Source: Fluviicola taffensis DSM 16823
GTDB taxonomy: Bacteria > Bacteroidota > Bacteroidia > Flavobacteriales_D > Crocinitomicaceae
Length of the DNA: 64,000 nt
Assembly (NCBI RefSeq): GCF_000194605.1
Contig: NC_015321.1
Span: 3,534,001-3,598,000, forward strand
Direction: 5' to 3'
The stretch's first letter is position 1; the number at the start of each line of letters is the position of its first letter. Under the pieces are notes generated by a model. It ran no database searches. It saw only the letters and a list, made by a program, of their open reading frames with translations, and had not been told where the DNA came from. Shown piece after piece: positions 15,746-25,335 of the stretch. Made by a program: the position numbers and the translations under genes.

Positions 15746-17242
15746 ATGCGTTTTTGGATGATGTTTGTTTTGTGTGTTGCGCCATTGATTTCAATGGCGC
15801 AACAGGCATTTTTCAAAGAATACTGGAGAGATGAATTTAATGCTCAAAAAAGTATCAAATGCTATACTGCAAGTGAAGTGGCAGATGGTTTTCTCATAGC
15901 TGGGGTAAAATACGATGTGTCTTATTTGGATTCATACACCTTTATAGCAAAATTGGACAATCAAGGAGATTTAATGTCTCTAACCTTAGATAGCACCTAC
16001 TATATTGGACAGTATGTATCGAGTATTATCAAGGATAATTCCATGTATATAGTTGGTATAAAGGAGGATATAGCACCAGTAAAGCAAAGACAAAAATTTC
16101 TTGCAAAATTCACCTTATCTGGTGATATACTTTGGATTAAACCATTTGGTGATACCTCCAAATATCTATTTGATAATTCTGTCCGTAAAATTCAGTCTAC
16201 CGATTCAGGCCTCATTGTTTTTGGTAGCTCTACAGGAACGAATGGTACTACCGATGCAGAAGTTACATTTTTAACTGACGAAGGAGACGTGCAGTACCGA
16301 AAATTGTTCACAACCGAAGAATCGTTACAATTGGCTGATATAATTCATGGTATAGCTAATCAACATGATGGCTATGTTTTATTACTAAAATCTCCTTCGC
16401 CCAGTTTGCAAAACAATCACTATACACTCATCAAGATTGATTTTGAAGGGAATGAGTTGTGGCGGAAAACAATCACCAACATGTCTTTTCCGGAACACAA
16501 CATGGCAGGGCTCATCAATGAAACAAAAGGCATTACCCAAAATAAAGACAATGGAACAGTTGTGGTTTTTTCCACAGAAAATAATCCAGGGGGTCAATCA
16601 AGTCAAATTATTTTGGCCGTATTTGATGATTATGGAAATTTAGTGAATTCAAAAGTGAGTTTGAATGATGCTCATCAATATGTTGTTTATTTTGTGGAGT
16701 CCAATGCAGATTCTGAAGTGTTTTTAGCGGGTTCAAAAACGGGTTCTACTACTGAATCCTATGATCTTTTTACTGCAAAATTCGATTCAGATCTCAATCT
16801 GCTGAGTAACAAGAATTGGTGGTATGAAGGAAATGAATTGTCTAATGATGGTACTTTTTTAATGACAAGTGATGGAGGTGTTTTACTTGGGGGCAGTAAA
16901 TATCGCTTTGAACTGAATGGATTTAATTTTGTACTTGCCAAAACAGATTGCATGGGCAATGTAGAATGGGATAATCACGCATGTATTTCCCCCAGTGAAG
17001 AAGAAGTAGTGGTGATGGGAAATCCAATGATCAATGATTTACTGATCCAGTTTCCGCAACTAGGTTCAGATAATCAGTTAGAGTTTGAATTAATCAATGC
17101 AATTGGTCAGGTGGTGAGAAAACGCCAGTATTCGGGGGGGATCATTACTGAAAATGTGGAAGATCTAAGTCATGGAATATACATCTATACAGTAAAAACA
17201 AGTCAAGGAAATGTCTTTACGGGAAAATTGCTGAAAGAGTAG
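15746..17242 (+). CDS. Secreted T9SS cargo protein with beta-propeller-like repeats
   Basis: 498 aa, signal peptide of ~18 residues (ending SMAQQ). Repeated strands such as FIAKLDNQGDL, FLAKFTLSGDILWIKPFGD, LIKIDFEGNELWRK and VLAKTDCMGNVEW look like propeller or delta-60 type repeats. The C-terminus is a type A sorting domain (FELINAIGQVV, then GIYIYTVKTSQGNVFTGKLL). It starts 3 bases after the subtilase stop, so the two form an operon. No enzymatic motif. Likely surface-bound or released. Confidence 0.75.
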   Translation: MRFWMMFVLCVAPLISMAQQAFFKEYWRDEFNAQKSIKCYTASEVADGFLIAGVKYDVSYLDSYTFIAKLDNQGDLMSLTLDSTYYIGQYVSSIIKDNSMYIVGIKEDIAPVKQRQKFLAKFTLSGDILWIKPFGDTSKYLFDNSVRKIQSTDSGLIVFGSSTGTNGTTDAEVTFLTDEGDVQYRKLFTTEESLQLADIIHGIANQHDGYVLLLKSPSPSLQNNHYTLIKIDFEGNELWRKTITNMSFPEHNMAGLINETKGITQNKDNGTVVVFSTENNPGGQSSQIILAVFDDYGNLVNSKVSLNDAHQYVVYFVESNADSEVFLAGSKTGSTTESYDLFTAKFDSDLNLLSNKNWWYEGNELSNDGTFLMTSDGGVLLGGSKYRFELNGFNFVLAKTDCMGNVEWDNHACISPSEEEVVVMGNPMINDLLIQFPQLGSDNQLEFELINAIGQVVRKRQYSGGIITENVEDLSHGIYIYTVKTSQGNVFTGKLLKE

Positions 17243-17328
17243 TTCTTTTTGGAAATCTTTAATTGTTCTAAACTCTCGTCTTCTAATTCCCCTTAACTTT
17301 AAAAGAAAATTTCATACCACACAAAAAA

Positions 17329-17358
17329 ATCCCGACTCTCGAAGAACGAGGTCGGGAT
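17329..17358 (-). terminator. Terminator of rplS
   Basis: ATCCCGAC and GTCGGGAT pair around an inner CTCG/CGAG stem. On the minus strand the hairpin is followed by a T run (the A run at about 17323-17329 on the plus strand). Confidence 0.85.
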
Positions 17359-17383
17359 CGATATATTGAGATAAATCTTCGGC

Positions 17384-17743
17384 TTATGAGTGAGAGTAGC
17401 TTCTTTTTTCCTTGATACGTGCTGCTTTACCAGTAAGACCACGGAAGTAGAAGATACGTGCACGACGTACAGCTCCACGTTTGTTTACTGTAATTGTATC
17501 AATGAAAGGAGAAGAAATAGGGAAGATACGCTCAACTCCTACGTTTCCTGACATTTTACGAACCGTAAAGGTTTCAGTTGTACCTTGTCCACGACGTTGT
17601 AAAACAACACCTTGAAAAAGCTGAACGCGCTCTTTGTTTCCTTCTTTAATTTTGTATGATACTGTAACTGTATCTCCAGCGCCAAATGCTGGGAATTCTT
17701 TCAATTCTACTAGTTCTTTTTGAAGCTCTCTGATAAAATCCAT
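17384..17743 (-). CDS. rplS: 50S ribosomal protein L19
   Basis: 119 aa, the usual length. L19 sits at the 30S-50S interface. Typical blocks are FGAGDTVTVSYKIKEG, RVQLFQGVVLQRRGQG, TFTVRKMSGNVGVERIFP and RRARIFYFRGLTGKAARIKE. It has its own terminator and is monocistronic here, away from the rpsP-rimM-trmD genes it joins in many bacteria. Confidence 0.97.
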   Translation of the reverse strand: MDFIRELQKELVELKEFPAFGAGDTVTVSYKIKEGNKERVQLFQGVVLQRRGQGTTETFTVRKMSGNVGVERIFPISSPFIDTITVNKRGAVRRARIFYFRGLTGKAARIKEKRSYSHS

Positions 17744-17922
17744 GACTCTAATTTTCTTTCACTATCCCATAATTGGGGGTGCAATATTAGGAATAATTTT
17801 TCAATTTATATAGTATCCCGTTAACTTTTTTTTATTTAAAGTCATTTTTCTGTTCGGAATTGCTTTTTTTCTAATTTCGAAGCTCGAATAAGAATGACTT
17901 AGGTGCAAAGATAGCGAGAAAG

Positions 17923-18369
17923 ATGGAAGTAAAACAAAAGAAAATAATTGGTCGTAAGGATATCATTTCCTTTCCAAGTTTTGAATTGGAACATGTTCCA
18001 GTTAAAATCGATTCAGGAGCATATTCGAGTTCCATGCATTGTCAGTCGATAGAAATTATCGAATTTGGCAATAAAGCTCAACTCCGTGTAGTGTTTTTGG
18101 ACAAGGAAATCAAAGGTTATACAGGCAAAGAGGTGGTGTTTGATGAATTTAAGACGAAAACTGTCAAAAGCTCCAATGGAATTGCTCAAGAACGATTTTT
18201 TGTTAAAGGTACCGCTAGTTTGTTTGGAGAGTCATTTGAAACCGTATTTTCGCTCACGGAACGAACTGGTTTAAGGAATCCCATCTTATTAGGACGACGT
18301 TTATTGAATAAGCGCTTCTTAATTGACACTGCTAAGACTAATTGTTCCTACAAATACGAAAATAAATAA
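17923..18369 (+). CDS. RimK-associated ATP-dependent zinc protease-like protein
   Basis: 148 aa, the single-domain PF05618 type with a retropepsin-like fold. The active-site-like block KIDSGAYSSSMHC near residues 27-39 corresponds to D-T/S-G-A of this family, and GLRNPILLGRRLLNKRFLID is the typical C-terminal block. It lies 43 bases before a RimK-type ligase gene, the usual partner. Actual protease activity is not proven for the family. Confidence 0.8.
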   Translation: MEVKQKKIIGRKDIISFPSFELEHVPVKIDSGAYSSSMHCQSIEIIEFGNKAQLRVVFLDKEIKGYTGKEVVFDEFKTKTVKSSNGIAQERFFVKGTASLFGESFETVFSLTERTGLRNPILLGRRLLNKRFLIDTAKTNCSYKYENK

Positions 18370-18412
18370 CTTATTGATCGAAGGAAAGGGATGAGCCTTT
18401 CACTTATACAGA

Positions 18413-19291
18413 ATGAAAATTGCAATTTTATCACGCAATCCTCAATTATACTCCACGCGTCGTTTGGTTGAAGCAGCAGAAAAACATGGCCACGAAGCTC
18501 ATGTGATAAATCACTTACTTTGTAATATCGAGATTGAGCAAAAAGGACCTTCTTTGTTTTATGGGGCTGATTATTTGGAAGGTTTTGATGCCGTTATTCC
18601 ACGAGTAGGAGCTTCTGTTACTTTTTACGGTACAGCCGTGGTTCGACAGTTTGAAATGATGAACGTTTTTTCGGTAAATAGCTCCAGAGGAATCGTTCAC
18701 TCACGTGATAAACTGCGTTGTTTGCAGGTTCTTTCGAAGGAGGGGATCGGACTTCCGAAGACTGTTTTTACCAATTATTCTCGAAACGTAGAACATGTTG
18801 TTTCATCAGCTGGTGGAGCGCCTGTGGTTTTGAAATTATTAGAAGGAACTCAGGGGTTGGGAGTTGTTTTGGCTGAAAACCAAAATGCTGCTCAATCTGT
18901 TTTGGAAGCTTTCAACGGATTAAAAGCACGTGTAATCGTTCAGGAGTTTATTAAAGAAGCTGGTGGTGCTGATATTCGTGCATTTGTTGTGGATGGAGAA
19001 GTGGTCGGTGCTATGAAACGCCAAGGAAAAGAAGGTGAATTTCGTTCTAATTTACACCGAGGTGGAACAGCAACTATTTTACAATTGACAGAAGAAGAAA
19101 AGCGAACAGCAATCAAAGCTGCTGAAGCAGTAGGATTGGGAGTTGCTGGAGTTGATTTACTTCAATCATCTCGCGGACCGCTTGTTTTAGAAGTGAATTC
19201 CTCTCCAGGATTGGAAGGTATTGAACGGGCTACAGGTGTTGATATTGCTGGAAAAATAATTGCTTTTATTGAGAAGAGTGTAACAAGATAG
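18413..19291 (+). CDS. rimK: RimK-type alpha-L-glutamate ligase (ATP-grasp)
   Basis: 292 aa. An N-terminal pre-ATP-grasp domain ([20 protein letters not shown]) is followed by an ATP-grasp fold with [14 protein letters not shown] (ATP lid), [27 protein letters not shown] and the metal-binding end [14 protein letters not shown]. RimK adds glutamate to a protein or peptide, in E. coli to ribosomal protein S6. The substrate here is unknown. The flanking Zn-protease-like and AstE-like genes suggest a modify/trim pathway. Confidence 0.85.
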   Translation: MKIAILSRNPQLYSTRRLVEAAEKHGHEAHVINHLLCNIEIEQKGPSLFYGADYLEGFDAVIPRVGASVTFYGTAVVRQFEMMNVFSVNSSRGIVHSRDKLRCLQVLSKEGIGLPKTVFTNYSRNVEHVVSSAGGAPVVLKLLEGTQGLGVVLAENQNAAQSVLEAFNGLKARVIVQEFIKEAGGADIRAFVVDGEVVGAMKRQGKEGEFRSNLHRGGTATILQLTEEEKRTAIKAAEAVGLGVAGVDLLQSSRGPLVLEVNSSPGLEGIERATGVDIAGKIIAFIEKSVTR

Positions 19292-19293
19292 AA

Positions 19294-20274
19294 ATGGCTA
19301 AAAAATTCTACATACTTGGAAAAGAAATTCTACCTGGACAAAGTGTTGAATTAAGTATGGATGTTGCCAAGTTGCATACACATACGCCTGTTCAGGTTCC
19401 TGTTTTCGTGGAGAGATCATTAAAAGATGGGCCAATTGTGCTTTTGATGGCTGGTCTACATGGAGATGAAATCAATGGAATGGAAATTATTCGACGAGTT
19501 ATTCGGAAAAAATGGAATAAGCCAAATGCTGGAACAATCATCTGTTTGCCTGTTTTTAATATTTTTGGATATCTGAATTTAAAACGTGAATTACCCGATG
19601 GACGAGATTTGAACCGCAGTTTTCCTGGTTCAAAAAATGGCTCATTGGCGAGTCAGTTTGCTTATCAATTCATGAGTCAAATTGCTCCAAATGTGGATAT
19701 TGTCATCGATTTTCACACGGGTTCTGCTCAGCGATCCAATATCGCTCAGGTTCGTTGTTTGATTTCAGATCCAATAAGTATGGAGTTGGCTCAGGTATTC
19801 AATCCGCCATTTATTGTTCATTCCAGATATATTCCAAAATCGGTGCGTGAAGCGTTGAACAAAATGGGGAAGAAAATTCTGCTCTTTGAAGGAGGAAAAA
19901 CGAATTCCATCGATGAAACAATCGTTGAAGAAGGCTTGCTGGGAATACAGCGTATTTTGAATCATTTTCACATGAAAAGCTTTAAGTTGGAATCTATTGA
20001 AAATGAAACAATTATTATCAAATCATCCAAATGGTTAAGAGCGCCAGTATCTGGTGTTTTTCATTCGTTGGTTAAAAACGGGCAACACGTTGAGCATGGA
20101 GAAGTGCTTGGTTTGGTTAGTGATCCTTATGGTTCTATCGAGAAGAAAATTAAATCGAATTCAAAAGGATATATTATTTGTACCAATGAGGCTCCATTAG
20201 TCAATAAAGGAGATGCGATTTTTCATATAGGAAGTGCTCAAAATCAAGGGGAAATAGCAAAAGATTCTGTATGA
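19294..20274 (+). CDS. Succinylglutamate desuccinylase/aspartoacylase-family hydrolase
   Basis: 326 aa. M14-like zinc hydrolase: AGLHGDEINGME carries the His and Glu zinc ligands, DLNRSFPG the substrate-binding Arg, IDFHTGSAQRSN the third His, and FEGGKTNSID lies near the catalytic Glu. The C-terminal ~80 residues form a small beta domain (APVSGVFHSLVKNGQHVEHG) like a biotinyl/lipoyl fold. It starts 2 bases after rimK and overlaps the next gene by 4 bases, so these are co-translated. Confidence 0.8.
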   Translation: MAKKFYILGKEILPGQSVELSMDVAKLHTHTPVQVPVFVERSLKDGPIVLLMAGLHGDEINGMEIIRRVIRKKWNKPNAGTIICLPVFNIFGYLNLKRELPDGRDLNRSFPGSKNGSLASQFAYQFMSQIAPNVDIVIDFHTGSAQRSNIAQVRCLISDPISMELAQVFNPPFIVHSRYIPKSVREALNKMGKKILLFEGGKTNSIDETIVEEGLLGIQRILNHFHMKSFKLESIENETIIIKSSKWLRAPVSGVFHSLVKNGQHVEHGEVLGLVSDPYGSIEKKIKSNSKGYIICTNEAPLVNKGDAIFHIGSAQNQGEIAKDSV

Positions 20275-20747
20275 AAACTTCCAATATTCAAGGGTACTGC
20301 GCAATCGGTATCTATAACGGTAAAACCGATCACAATATAGGAACGCTTTGGAGGTCAGCTTATATATTGGGTGCCGCTTATATTTTTACAGTTGGAAAAC
20401 GCTATAAGAAACAAACATCTGATGTTACAAGAACCTGGGCTCGGATTCCTTACTTTCATTACGATACTTTGGAAGATTTATGCAATAACATTCCGTATGA
20501 TTGTTGTTTAACAGCGATTGAATTGACAGAAGGTGCGGAATTTCTGCATGATTTTGAACATCCAAAAAGAGCGATTTACTTGTTGGGGTCTGAAGATCAA
20601 GGACTTCCTGATTCTGTTTTAGAAAAGTGTCGAAAAGTAATCAAATTACCTGGAAACTCTTCGCTTAATGTTGCTGTAACTGGTAGTATTGTACTGCACG
20701 ATAGGGCGGCCAAATTAAAGTTGGAATTGCCTCCGAATCACCGTTAA
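20271..20747 (+). CDS. SpoU/TrmH-family RNA methyltransferase
   Basis: 158 aa, the size of a single SPOUT domain. Motif 1 is HNIGTLWRSAYILGA, motif 2 YLLGSEDQGLPD and motif 3 KLPGNSSLNVAVTGSIVLHD; together they form the knotted SAM site. It methylates a ribose in tRNA or rRNA; target unknown. It overlaps the AstE-like gene by 4 bases and is the last gene of the operon. Confidence 0.85.
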   Translation: MKTSNIQGYCAIGIYNGKTDHNIGTLWRSAYILGAAYIFTVGKRYKKQTSDVTRTWARIPYFHYDTLEDLCNNIPYDCCLTAIELTEGAEFLHDFEHPKRAIYLLGSEDQGLPDSVLEKCRKVIKLPGNSSLNVAVTGSIVLHDRAAKLKLELPPNHR

Positions 20748-20906
20748 TCACTTTTTTAACTATGTATTTAGTTTTAGTTGATTTTGAGCTTTTGGATTGG
20801 GTTGAAATTCGTAACTAACTGATTTTTATTTTTGGAAAACTGCTTTCGCTGTGTGAATGGTTTGTTTCATTTTTTTAATTTTAGTAAAAAAGTGTTAGGG
20901 AAAAGT

Positions 20907-20914
20907 TATCTTTG
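20907..20914 (+). promoter_or_regulatory. Bacteroidota -7 element for the IgGFc-binding/T9SS module
   Basis: TATCTTTG matches TAnnTTTG. It lies 28 bases before ATG 20942 in a 194-base gap, so transcription should start near 20918 and run into the adhesin-porP module. It also rules out a TTG at 20912 as the gene start. Confidence 0.6.
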
Positions 20915-20941
20915 TGCCTTCTAAACAGAGGTGCTTATATT

Positions 20942-23900
20942 ATGTTCAGATTTCTACAACTTTCTCTACTTGCTTTATGTCTTACTACTGCTGTTAGTTC
21001 TTATGCTCAAAGAGATACTGTTTTTTGGTTTGCTGCTCCTGATGTTTCAGCGGGTGTAGGGCAATCTCCAATTATGTTGCGTTTTCAAACTTACGCACAA
21101 CCAGCAATAATTACGGTCTCACAACCAGCAAACGGTGCATTCGTTCCATTGGTGTTGACAATGTCCACTTACTCAAGTGATAGCATTAATTTGAGTATGT
21201 TTTTTGCTCAGATTGAAAGTCCAGCAGGAAATGTGGTGTCAAATAATGGATTGAAGATCACTTCGACAGGTTTAATCAATGCTGTTTATGAAATCAATGC
21301 TCCAAATAACAAGGAACAATTTAGTTTAAAAGGATCTAAGGCCTTAGGAACAAATTTCTATACGCCTTTTCAAAAGCATTGGAATAACTCAGTAACAGCT
21401 CCTGCTACTTATTCTGGGATTGAAATTGTTGCAATTCAAAACAATACCACAGTTTTAATAACGCCAAGAACAGCAATTACAGGGCATACAGCCAATTCCA
21501 CTTTTTCAGTTGTTTTGAATGCTGGTCAAACCTATAGTGCTCGTGATATGGATGTTTCTGCGCTTACTTCTTTAGCAGGATCTATCGTTTCATCCAATAA
21601 ACCCATTGCATTGACACTTTTTGACGGTCAGTTGGTTGAATCTACTTGCTCGGATATGATAGGAGATCAATTGATTGCAACTCCATCAATCGGTACGGAT
21701 TATGCCATTTATAAAGGAACATCAACAAACGATCGGATTTATGTATTGGCAACTCAAAATGGTTCTACTGTTGAGGTTACTGGAGCAGCAACTACATCTA
21801 CTTTAATCAATTCAAGTGAAACACTGGAGATACCAATGGTTGATGAATTGCTTTATATCAAATCAAGTAAGCCAATTTATGTCTACCATGTTTCTGGTTT
21901 TGGTTGTGAATTGAGTGCTGCAGTTGTTCCGAGTATCAATTGTAAAGGAAATAACAATATGGCCTTTTCAAGATCGAGTGCAGATAGCTTAGGTGTTGTT
22001 TTAGTTACTCGAACAGGCTTTGAAGGTAACTTTTTCTTGAATGGTTCGTCAGGTTTGATTACTCCAGGAATGTTTACAGATGTACCTGGAACAATGGGAC
22101 AATATAAGGCAGCTCGAATTTTCTTCAATACAGCCACAATTCCTATCAATAGTCATAACATGATTGTGAATTTGTCTGATATCTTCACCATGGCCACAAT
22201 TACTGGTGGTGGAGCTAATTCGGGAGCTACTTATGCTTACAATACAGATTTCTTTGCTACTGCATATTCTCAAGCTGGAGCTAATGATACGGTTTGCGCA
22301 AATGTAAGTTATACTTTATACGGGAGTGTAGGTGGAGGTGCGATTTCGGGATCATGGTCAAGTAATGGATATGGTTCTTTTCAAAACGGTCTCAATTCTG
22401 TTCCCAACATTTACGTTCCAAGTCCATTAGACACTTTAATAAGTCCAATTCGTATTATTTTATCGACAACTGGTTTTTGTCCCATAGCGAGAGATACCAT
22501 GTTTTTGGAAGTTACTCCAGCTCCAATAGTGAATGCAAATGCAGATCAATCTATATGCGTGAACAATGCACTTGTTCAGTTGAATGGAATCATTAGTGGA
22601 GGAGCTATTTCGGGAGTATGGTCAACCGTTGGAACAGGAACTTTTCAGCCAAATGCAAATACACTGAACGCAGAATATATTCCTTCGGCAGCAGATCTTT
22701 CACTAGGGACTCTGCAATTTGTGTTAACTTCTACAAATTCAATTTCATGCGCCACGGTAACAGATACGATGAGTTTGGTGTTTACTCCTGCTGCTGTTGT
22801 GCAGGCTGGACCAGATACGTTGGTTGTTTGTGCGAATAATTCAACAGTTGTTTTATCTGGAACTGTTTCTGGACCTACAACTACCGGTAAATGGTTATCA
22901 AGTGGTACAGGTGTATTTACTCCAAATAATAGTTCCTTGAATTGTTCTTACGTACCAAGTGTAGCTGATACTGCTGCTGGGTTTGTATGGCTGTATTTAG
23001 AATCGACATCCAATGGAAATTGTCTTCCAGAACAAGATACTATTTATGTTTCAATTCAAGATGCTCCAAAGGTAGATGCAGGGCCAAATCAATTGAAATG
23101 TGCCAATAGTACATTGGTTCAATTAAATGCGGTTGTTCCAGGAGGAATTTTTGGTGGAACATGGAGTGGTGGTGGTGGAACATTTAGTCCTTCAGCTACT
23201 GCTTTAAATGCAACCTATCAACCAACACCAACGGAGGTGTCAAACGGAAGTGTTGTTTTGACATTGACCTCAACGAATAATGGTACTTGTACGGTTGTTA
23301 ATGATGCGATTCAAATAAATTTTGTTTCTCCCCCATTTGCGAATTTTAGTGGAACAAGTGTTTGTGAAGGAATTCAAAATGTATTTACAGATTTTTCATT
23401 ACCAGGCTCTGGAGTGATTACATCTTGGTCATGGTTATTTGGAACAGGCCAAACTTCTACGAATCAAAATCCGACTCATTTATTTGCTACAGCTGGTTCT
23501 TACCCAGTTGAACTCATTGTGACGAATTCAAACGGATGTAAGGATACGACACTCATTAATGTGGCTGTTTTTGATAAGCCAGTAGCCAATTTTTCAACGA
23601 CTAGTTCTTGTCCAAATAATCAAGTCACAGTTAGTTTTGTGGATGAATCAACAAGTTCAGATGTTATTAATTTTTGGTTTTATGATTTCGGAGGACAAGG
23701 TTCTGCGGCATTAGCAAATGTGAGCCAACAGTTTACAAGTGGTGGAACATATACCGTAACTCATATCATTTCTACAGCTAGTGGTTGTTCAGATACAATT
23801 ATTATTCCTGTAGTAATTGATCCTCTTCCAGATGCTGGTTTCTATTTTAATTCAACTGGAGGAGCCAACATTGGAGCGCCTTATAATTTTATTGACACAT

Positions 23901-24364
23901 CAGATTATGCGTTAAATTATTCTTGGAATTTTGGTGATGGATCTACTTCAAGTTCGGTGAATCCAAGTCATATTTATTATGCAAATGGTAATTACTATGT
24001 TGTTCTGCAAATAACAAACGCTTTAGGGTGTATGGATAGTGCGATTCAATTTATTGCAATAAATACCGTAACGAATGAAATAAGCACTTTGATTCCTACT
24101 ATTATTTCACCAAATGGAGATAGTTCGAATGATGTATGGAAGCTGGAATTCTTGAAATATGGCTATTCTAACGCACACATCGAAATTTACAATGAATGGG
24201 GACAGACAGTTTTTACTTCAGATGGATATGAAAATCCTTGGGATGGAACTTATAAGGGCGAACCTGTTCCTGATGGAAATTACATGTATGTGATTCAATT
24301 GAATGCAGATGCAAGTCCAGACATCTACAAAGGAGTATTAATGGTCTTAAGAAAACGAGATTAA
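20942..24364 (+). CDS. Giant surface protein: IgGFc-binding domain, repeats, PKD domains, T9SS type B C-terminal domain
   Basis: 1140 aa. A signal peptide (ends SSYAQ) is followed by an IgGFc-binding-type N-terminal domain (DTVFWFAAPDVS ... about residues 20-440). Four or so ~85-aa repeats follow, with NGxISGGAISGVWSxxGTG and YIPSxAD. Two or three PKD domains come next (WSWLFGTGQTSTNQNPTH; YSWNFGDGSTSSSVNPSH). The end is a CHU_C/gliding-motility type B domain (PTIISPNGDSSNDVWKLE, EIYNEWGQTVF, PWDGTYKGEPVPDGNYMYVI). Likely an adhesin exported by T9SS. A PorP/SprF gene follows by 1 base. Confidence 0.85.
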   Translation: MFRFLQLSLLALCLTTAVSSYAQRDTVFWFAAPDVSAGVGQSPIMLRFQTYAQPAIITVSQPANGAFVPLVLTMSTYSSDSINLSMFFAQIESPAGNVVSNNGLKITSTGLINAVYEINAPNNKEQFSLKGSKALGTNFYTPFQKHWNNSVTAPATYSGIEIVAIQNNTTVLITPRTAITGHTANSTFSVVLNAGQTYSARDMDVSALTSLAGSIVSSNKPIALTLFDGQLVESTCSDMIGDQLIATPSIGTDYAIYKGTSTNDRIYVLATQNGSTVEVTGAATTSTLINSSETLEIPMVDELLYIKSSKPIYVYHVSGFGCELSAAVVPSINCKGNNNMAFSRSSADSLGVVLVTRTGFEGNFFLNGSSGLITPGMFTDVPGTMGQYKAARIFFNTATIPINSHNMIVNLSDIFTMATITGGGANSGATYAYNTDFFATAYSQAGANDTVCANVSYTLYGSVGGGAISGSWSSNGYGSFQNGLNSVPNIYVPSPLDTLISPIRIILSTTGFCPIARDTMFLEVTPAPIVNANADQSICVNNALVQLNGIISGGAISGVWSTVGTGTFQPNANTLNAEYIPSAADLSLGTLQFVLTSTNSISCATVTDTMSLVFTPAAVVQAGPDTLVVCANNSTVVLSGTVSGPTTTGKWLSSGTGVFTPNNSSLNCSYVPSVADTAAGFVWLYLESTSNGNCLPEQDTIYVSIQDAPKVDAGPNQLKCANSTLVQLNAVVPGGIFGGTWSGGGGTFSPSATALNATYQPTPTEVSNGSVVLTLTSTNNGTCTVVNDAIQINFVSPPFANFSGTSVCEGIQNVFTDFSLPGSGVITSWSWLFGTGQTSTNQNPTHLFATAGSYPVELIVTNSNGCKDTTLINVAVFDKPVANFSTTSSCPNNQVTVSFVDESTSSDVINFWFYDFGGQGSAALANVSQQFTSGGTYTVTHIISTASGCSDTIIIPVVIDPLPDAGFYFNSTGGANIGAPYNFIDTSDYALNYSWNFGDGSTSSSVNPSHIYYANGNYYVVLQITNALGCMDSAIQFIAINTVTNEISTLIPTIISPNGDSSNDVWKLEFLKYGYSNAHIEIYNEWGQTVFTSDGYENPWDGTYKGEPVPDGNYMYVIQLNADASPDIYKGVLMVLRKRD

Positions 24365-24365
24365 T

Positions 24366-25331
24366 ATGTGTAAGAAACTACTTATAACTTGCTTATTTGC
24401 TGCTTTTGGCCTTGTTTCATACGGACAACAGCAAAGTCTTTTTACAAATGTATTTGCAAATCCCTTGCATTACTCTCCTGCTTATGCTGGAAGTACAAAT
24501 TATCATGAAGTGAGTTTTTTCAATAGAAATCAATGGGTTGGATTTAAGAATGCCCCCAAAAATTTCTATTTGAATTTTCAAGGCTCGTATAAAAACAAAG
24601 CGAAACATGGGTATGCCGTTCAAGTGTTAACCGAACAGATAGGTTTGTTAGGTAAAACAGGAATTTATTTGAATTATGCCTATCAAATTAAAATGAACAA
24701 AAAATGGAAAATCGGATTAGGTGTTCGCCCTGGTTTCGTTCAGTACAGAGTTCGTTTATATGATGCAGTTATCGCTGATGCAGGTGATCCAATATTAACT
24801 GGAAATAGTTATTCGGGAAATGCATTCGATGTAAATGCAGGTTTTAGACTTTACAGCGATAAATTAGAGGTTAGTGGAACAATTGATCATTTGATAGGCA
24901 AAGGATTTAATATGCCAACATACAATCAAAATTTACAGTTTCATTATACCTTAATGTCTTCTTACAAGTTTGTATTTAAAAAACATTGGGAATTTAGACC
25001 AGGTATTTTATTCCGTTATACGAAGCCTGTTCCTGCTCAATTTTCAATTCTCGCTCAATTATCCTATAAAGACAAATTTTTTGGAGGATTGAATTTTAGA
25101 ACAAATGATGCCGCAGGAATTTTTCTTGGAATTAGAATCAAGAACCGGTTGAGTATTACTTATGGTTATGACTACAGTTATACGAAATTGAGAAAATACA
25201 GTGCAGGTTCTCATGAAATTGGAATTTCTTTCATAATAACGAAGAACAGACCATCATTGGAAGAAGAAGATGATAAATTGAATAATAGTATTCTTGAGGA
25301 TATCCAAAAGGAAATCGACAAGAATAAATAG
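24366..25331 (+). CDS. PorP/SprF-family T9SS membrane protein (copy 1)
   Basis: 321 aa, signal peptide ending SYGQQ. The family start N-P-L-H-Y-S-P-A-Y-A-G and FNRNQWVGFKNAPKNFYLNF are typical, followed by beta strands of an outer-membrane barrel. SprF-type proteins help type B cargo reach or stay on the cell surface. This gene directly follows a type B cargo gene and precedes another, so it is probably dedicated to these proteins. Confidence 0.85.
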   Translation: MCKKLLITCLFAAFGLVSYGQQQSLFTNVFANPLHYSPAYAGSTNYHEVSFFNRNQWVGFKNAPKNFYLNFQGSYKNKAKHGYAVQVLTEQIGLLGKTGIYLNYAYQIKMNKKWKIGLGVRPGFVQYRVRLYDAVIADAGDPILTGNSYSGNAFDVNAGFRLYSDKLEVSGTIDHLIGKGFNMPTYNQNLQFHYTLMSSYKFVFKKHWEFRPGILFRYTKPVPAQFSILAQLSYKDKFFGGLNFRTNDAAGIFLGIRIKNRLSITYGYDYSYTKLRKYSAGSHEIGISFIITKNRPSLEEEDDKLNNSILEDIQKEIDKNK

Positions 25332-25335
25332 TAGG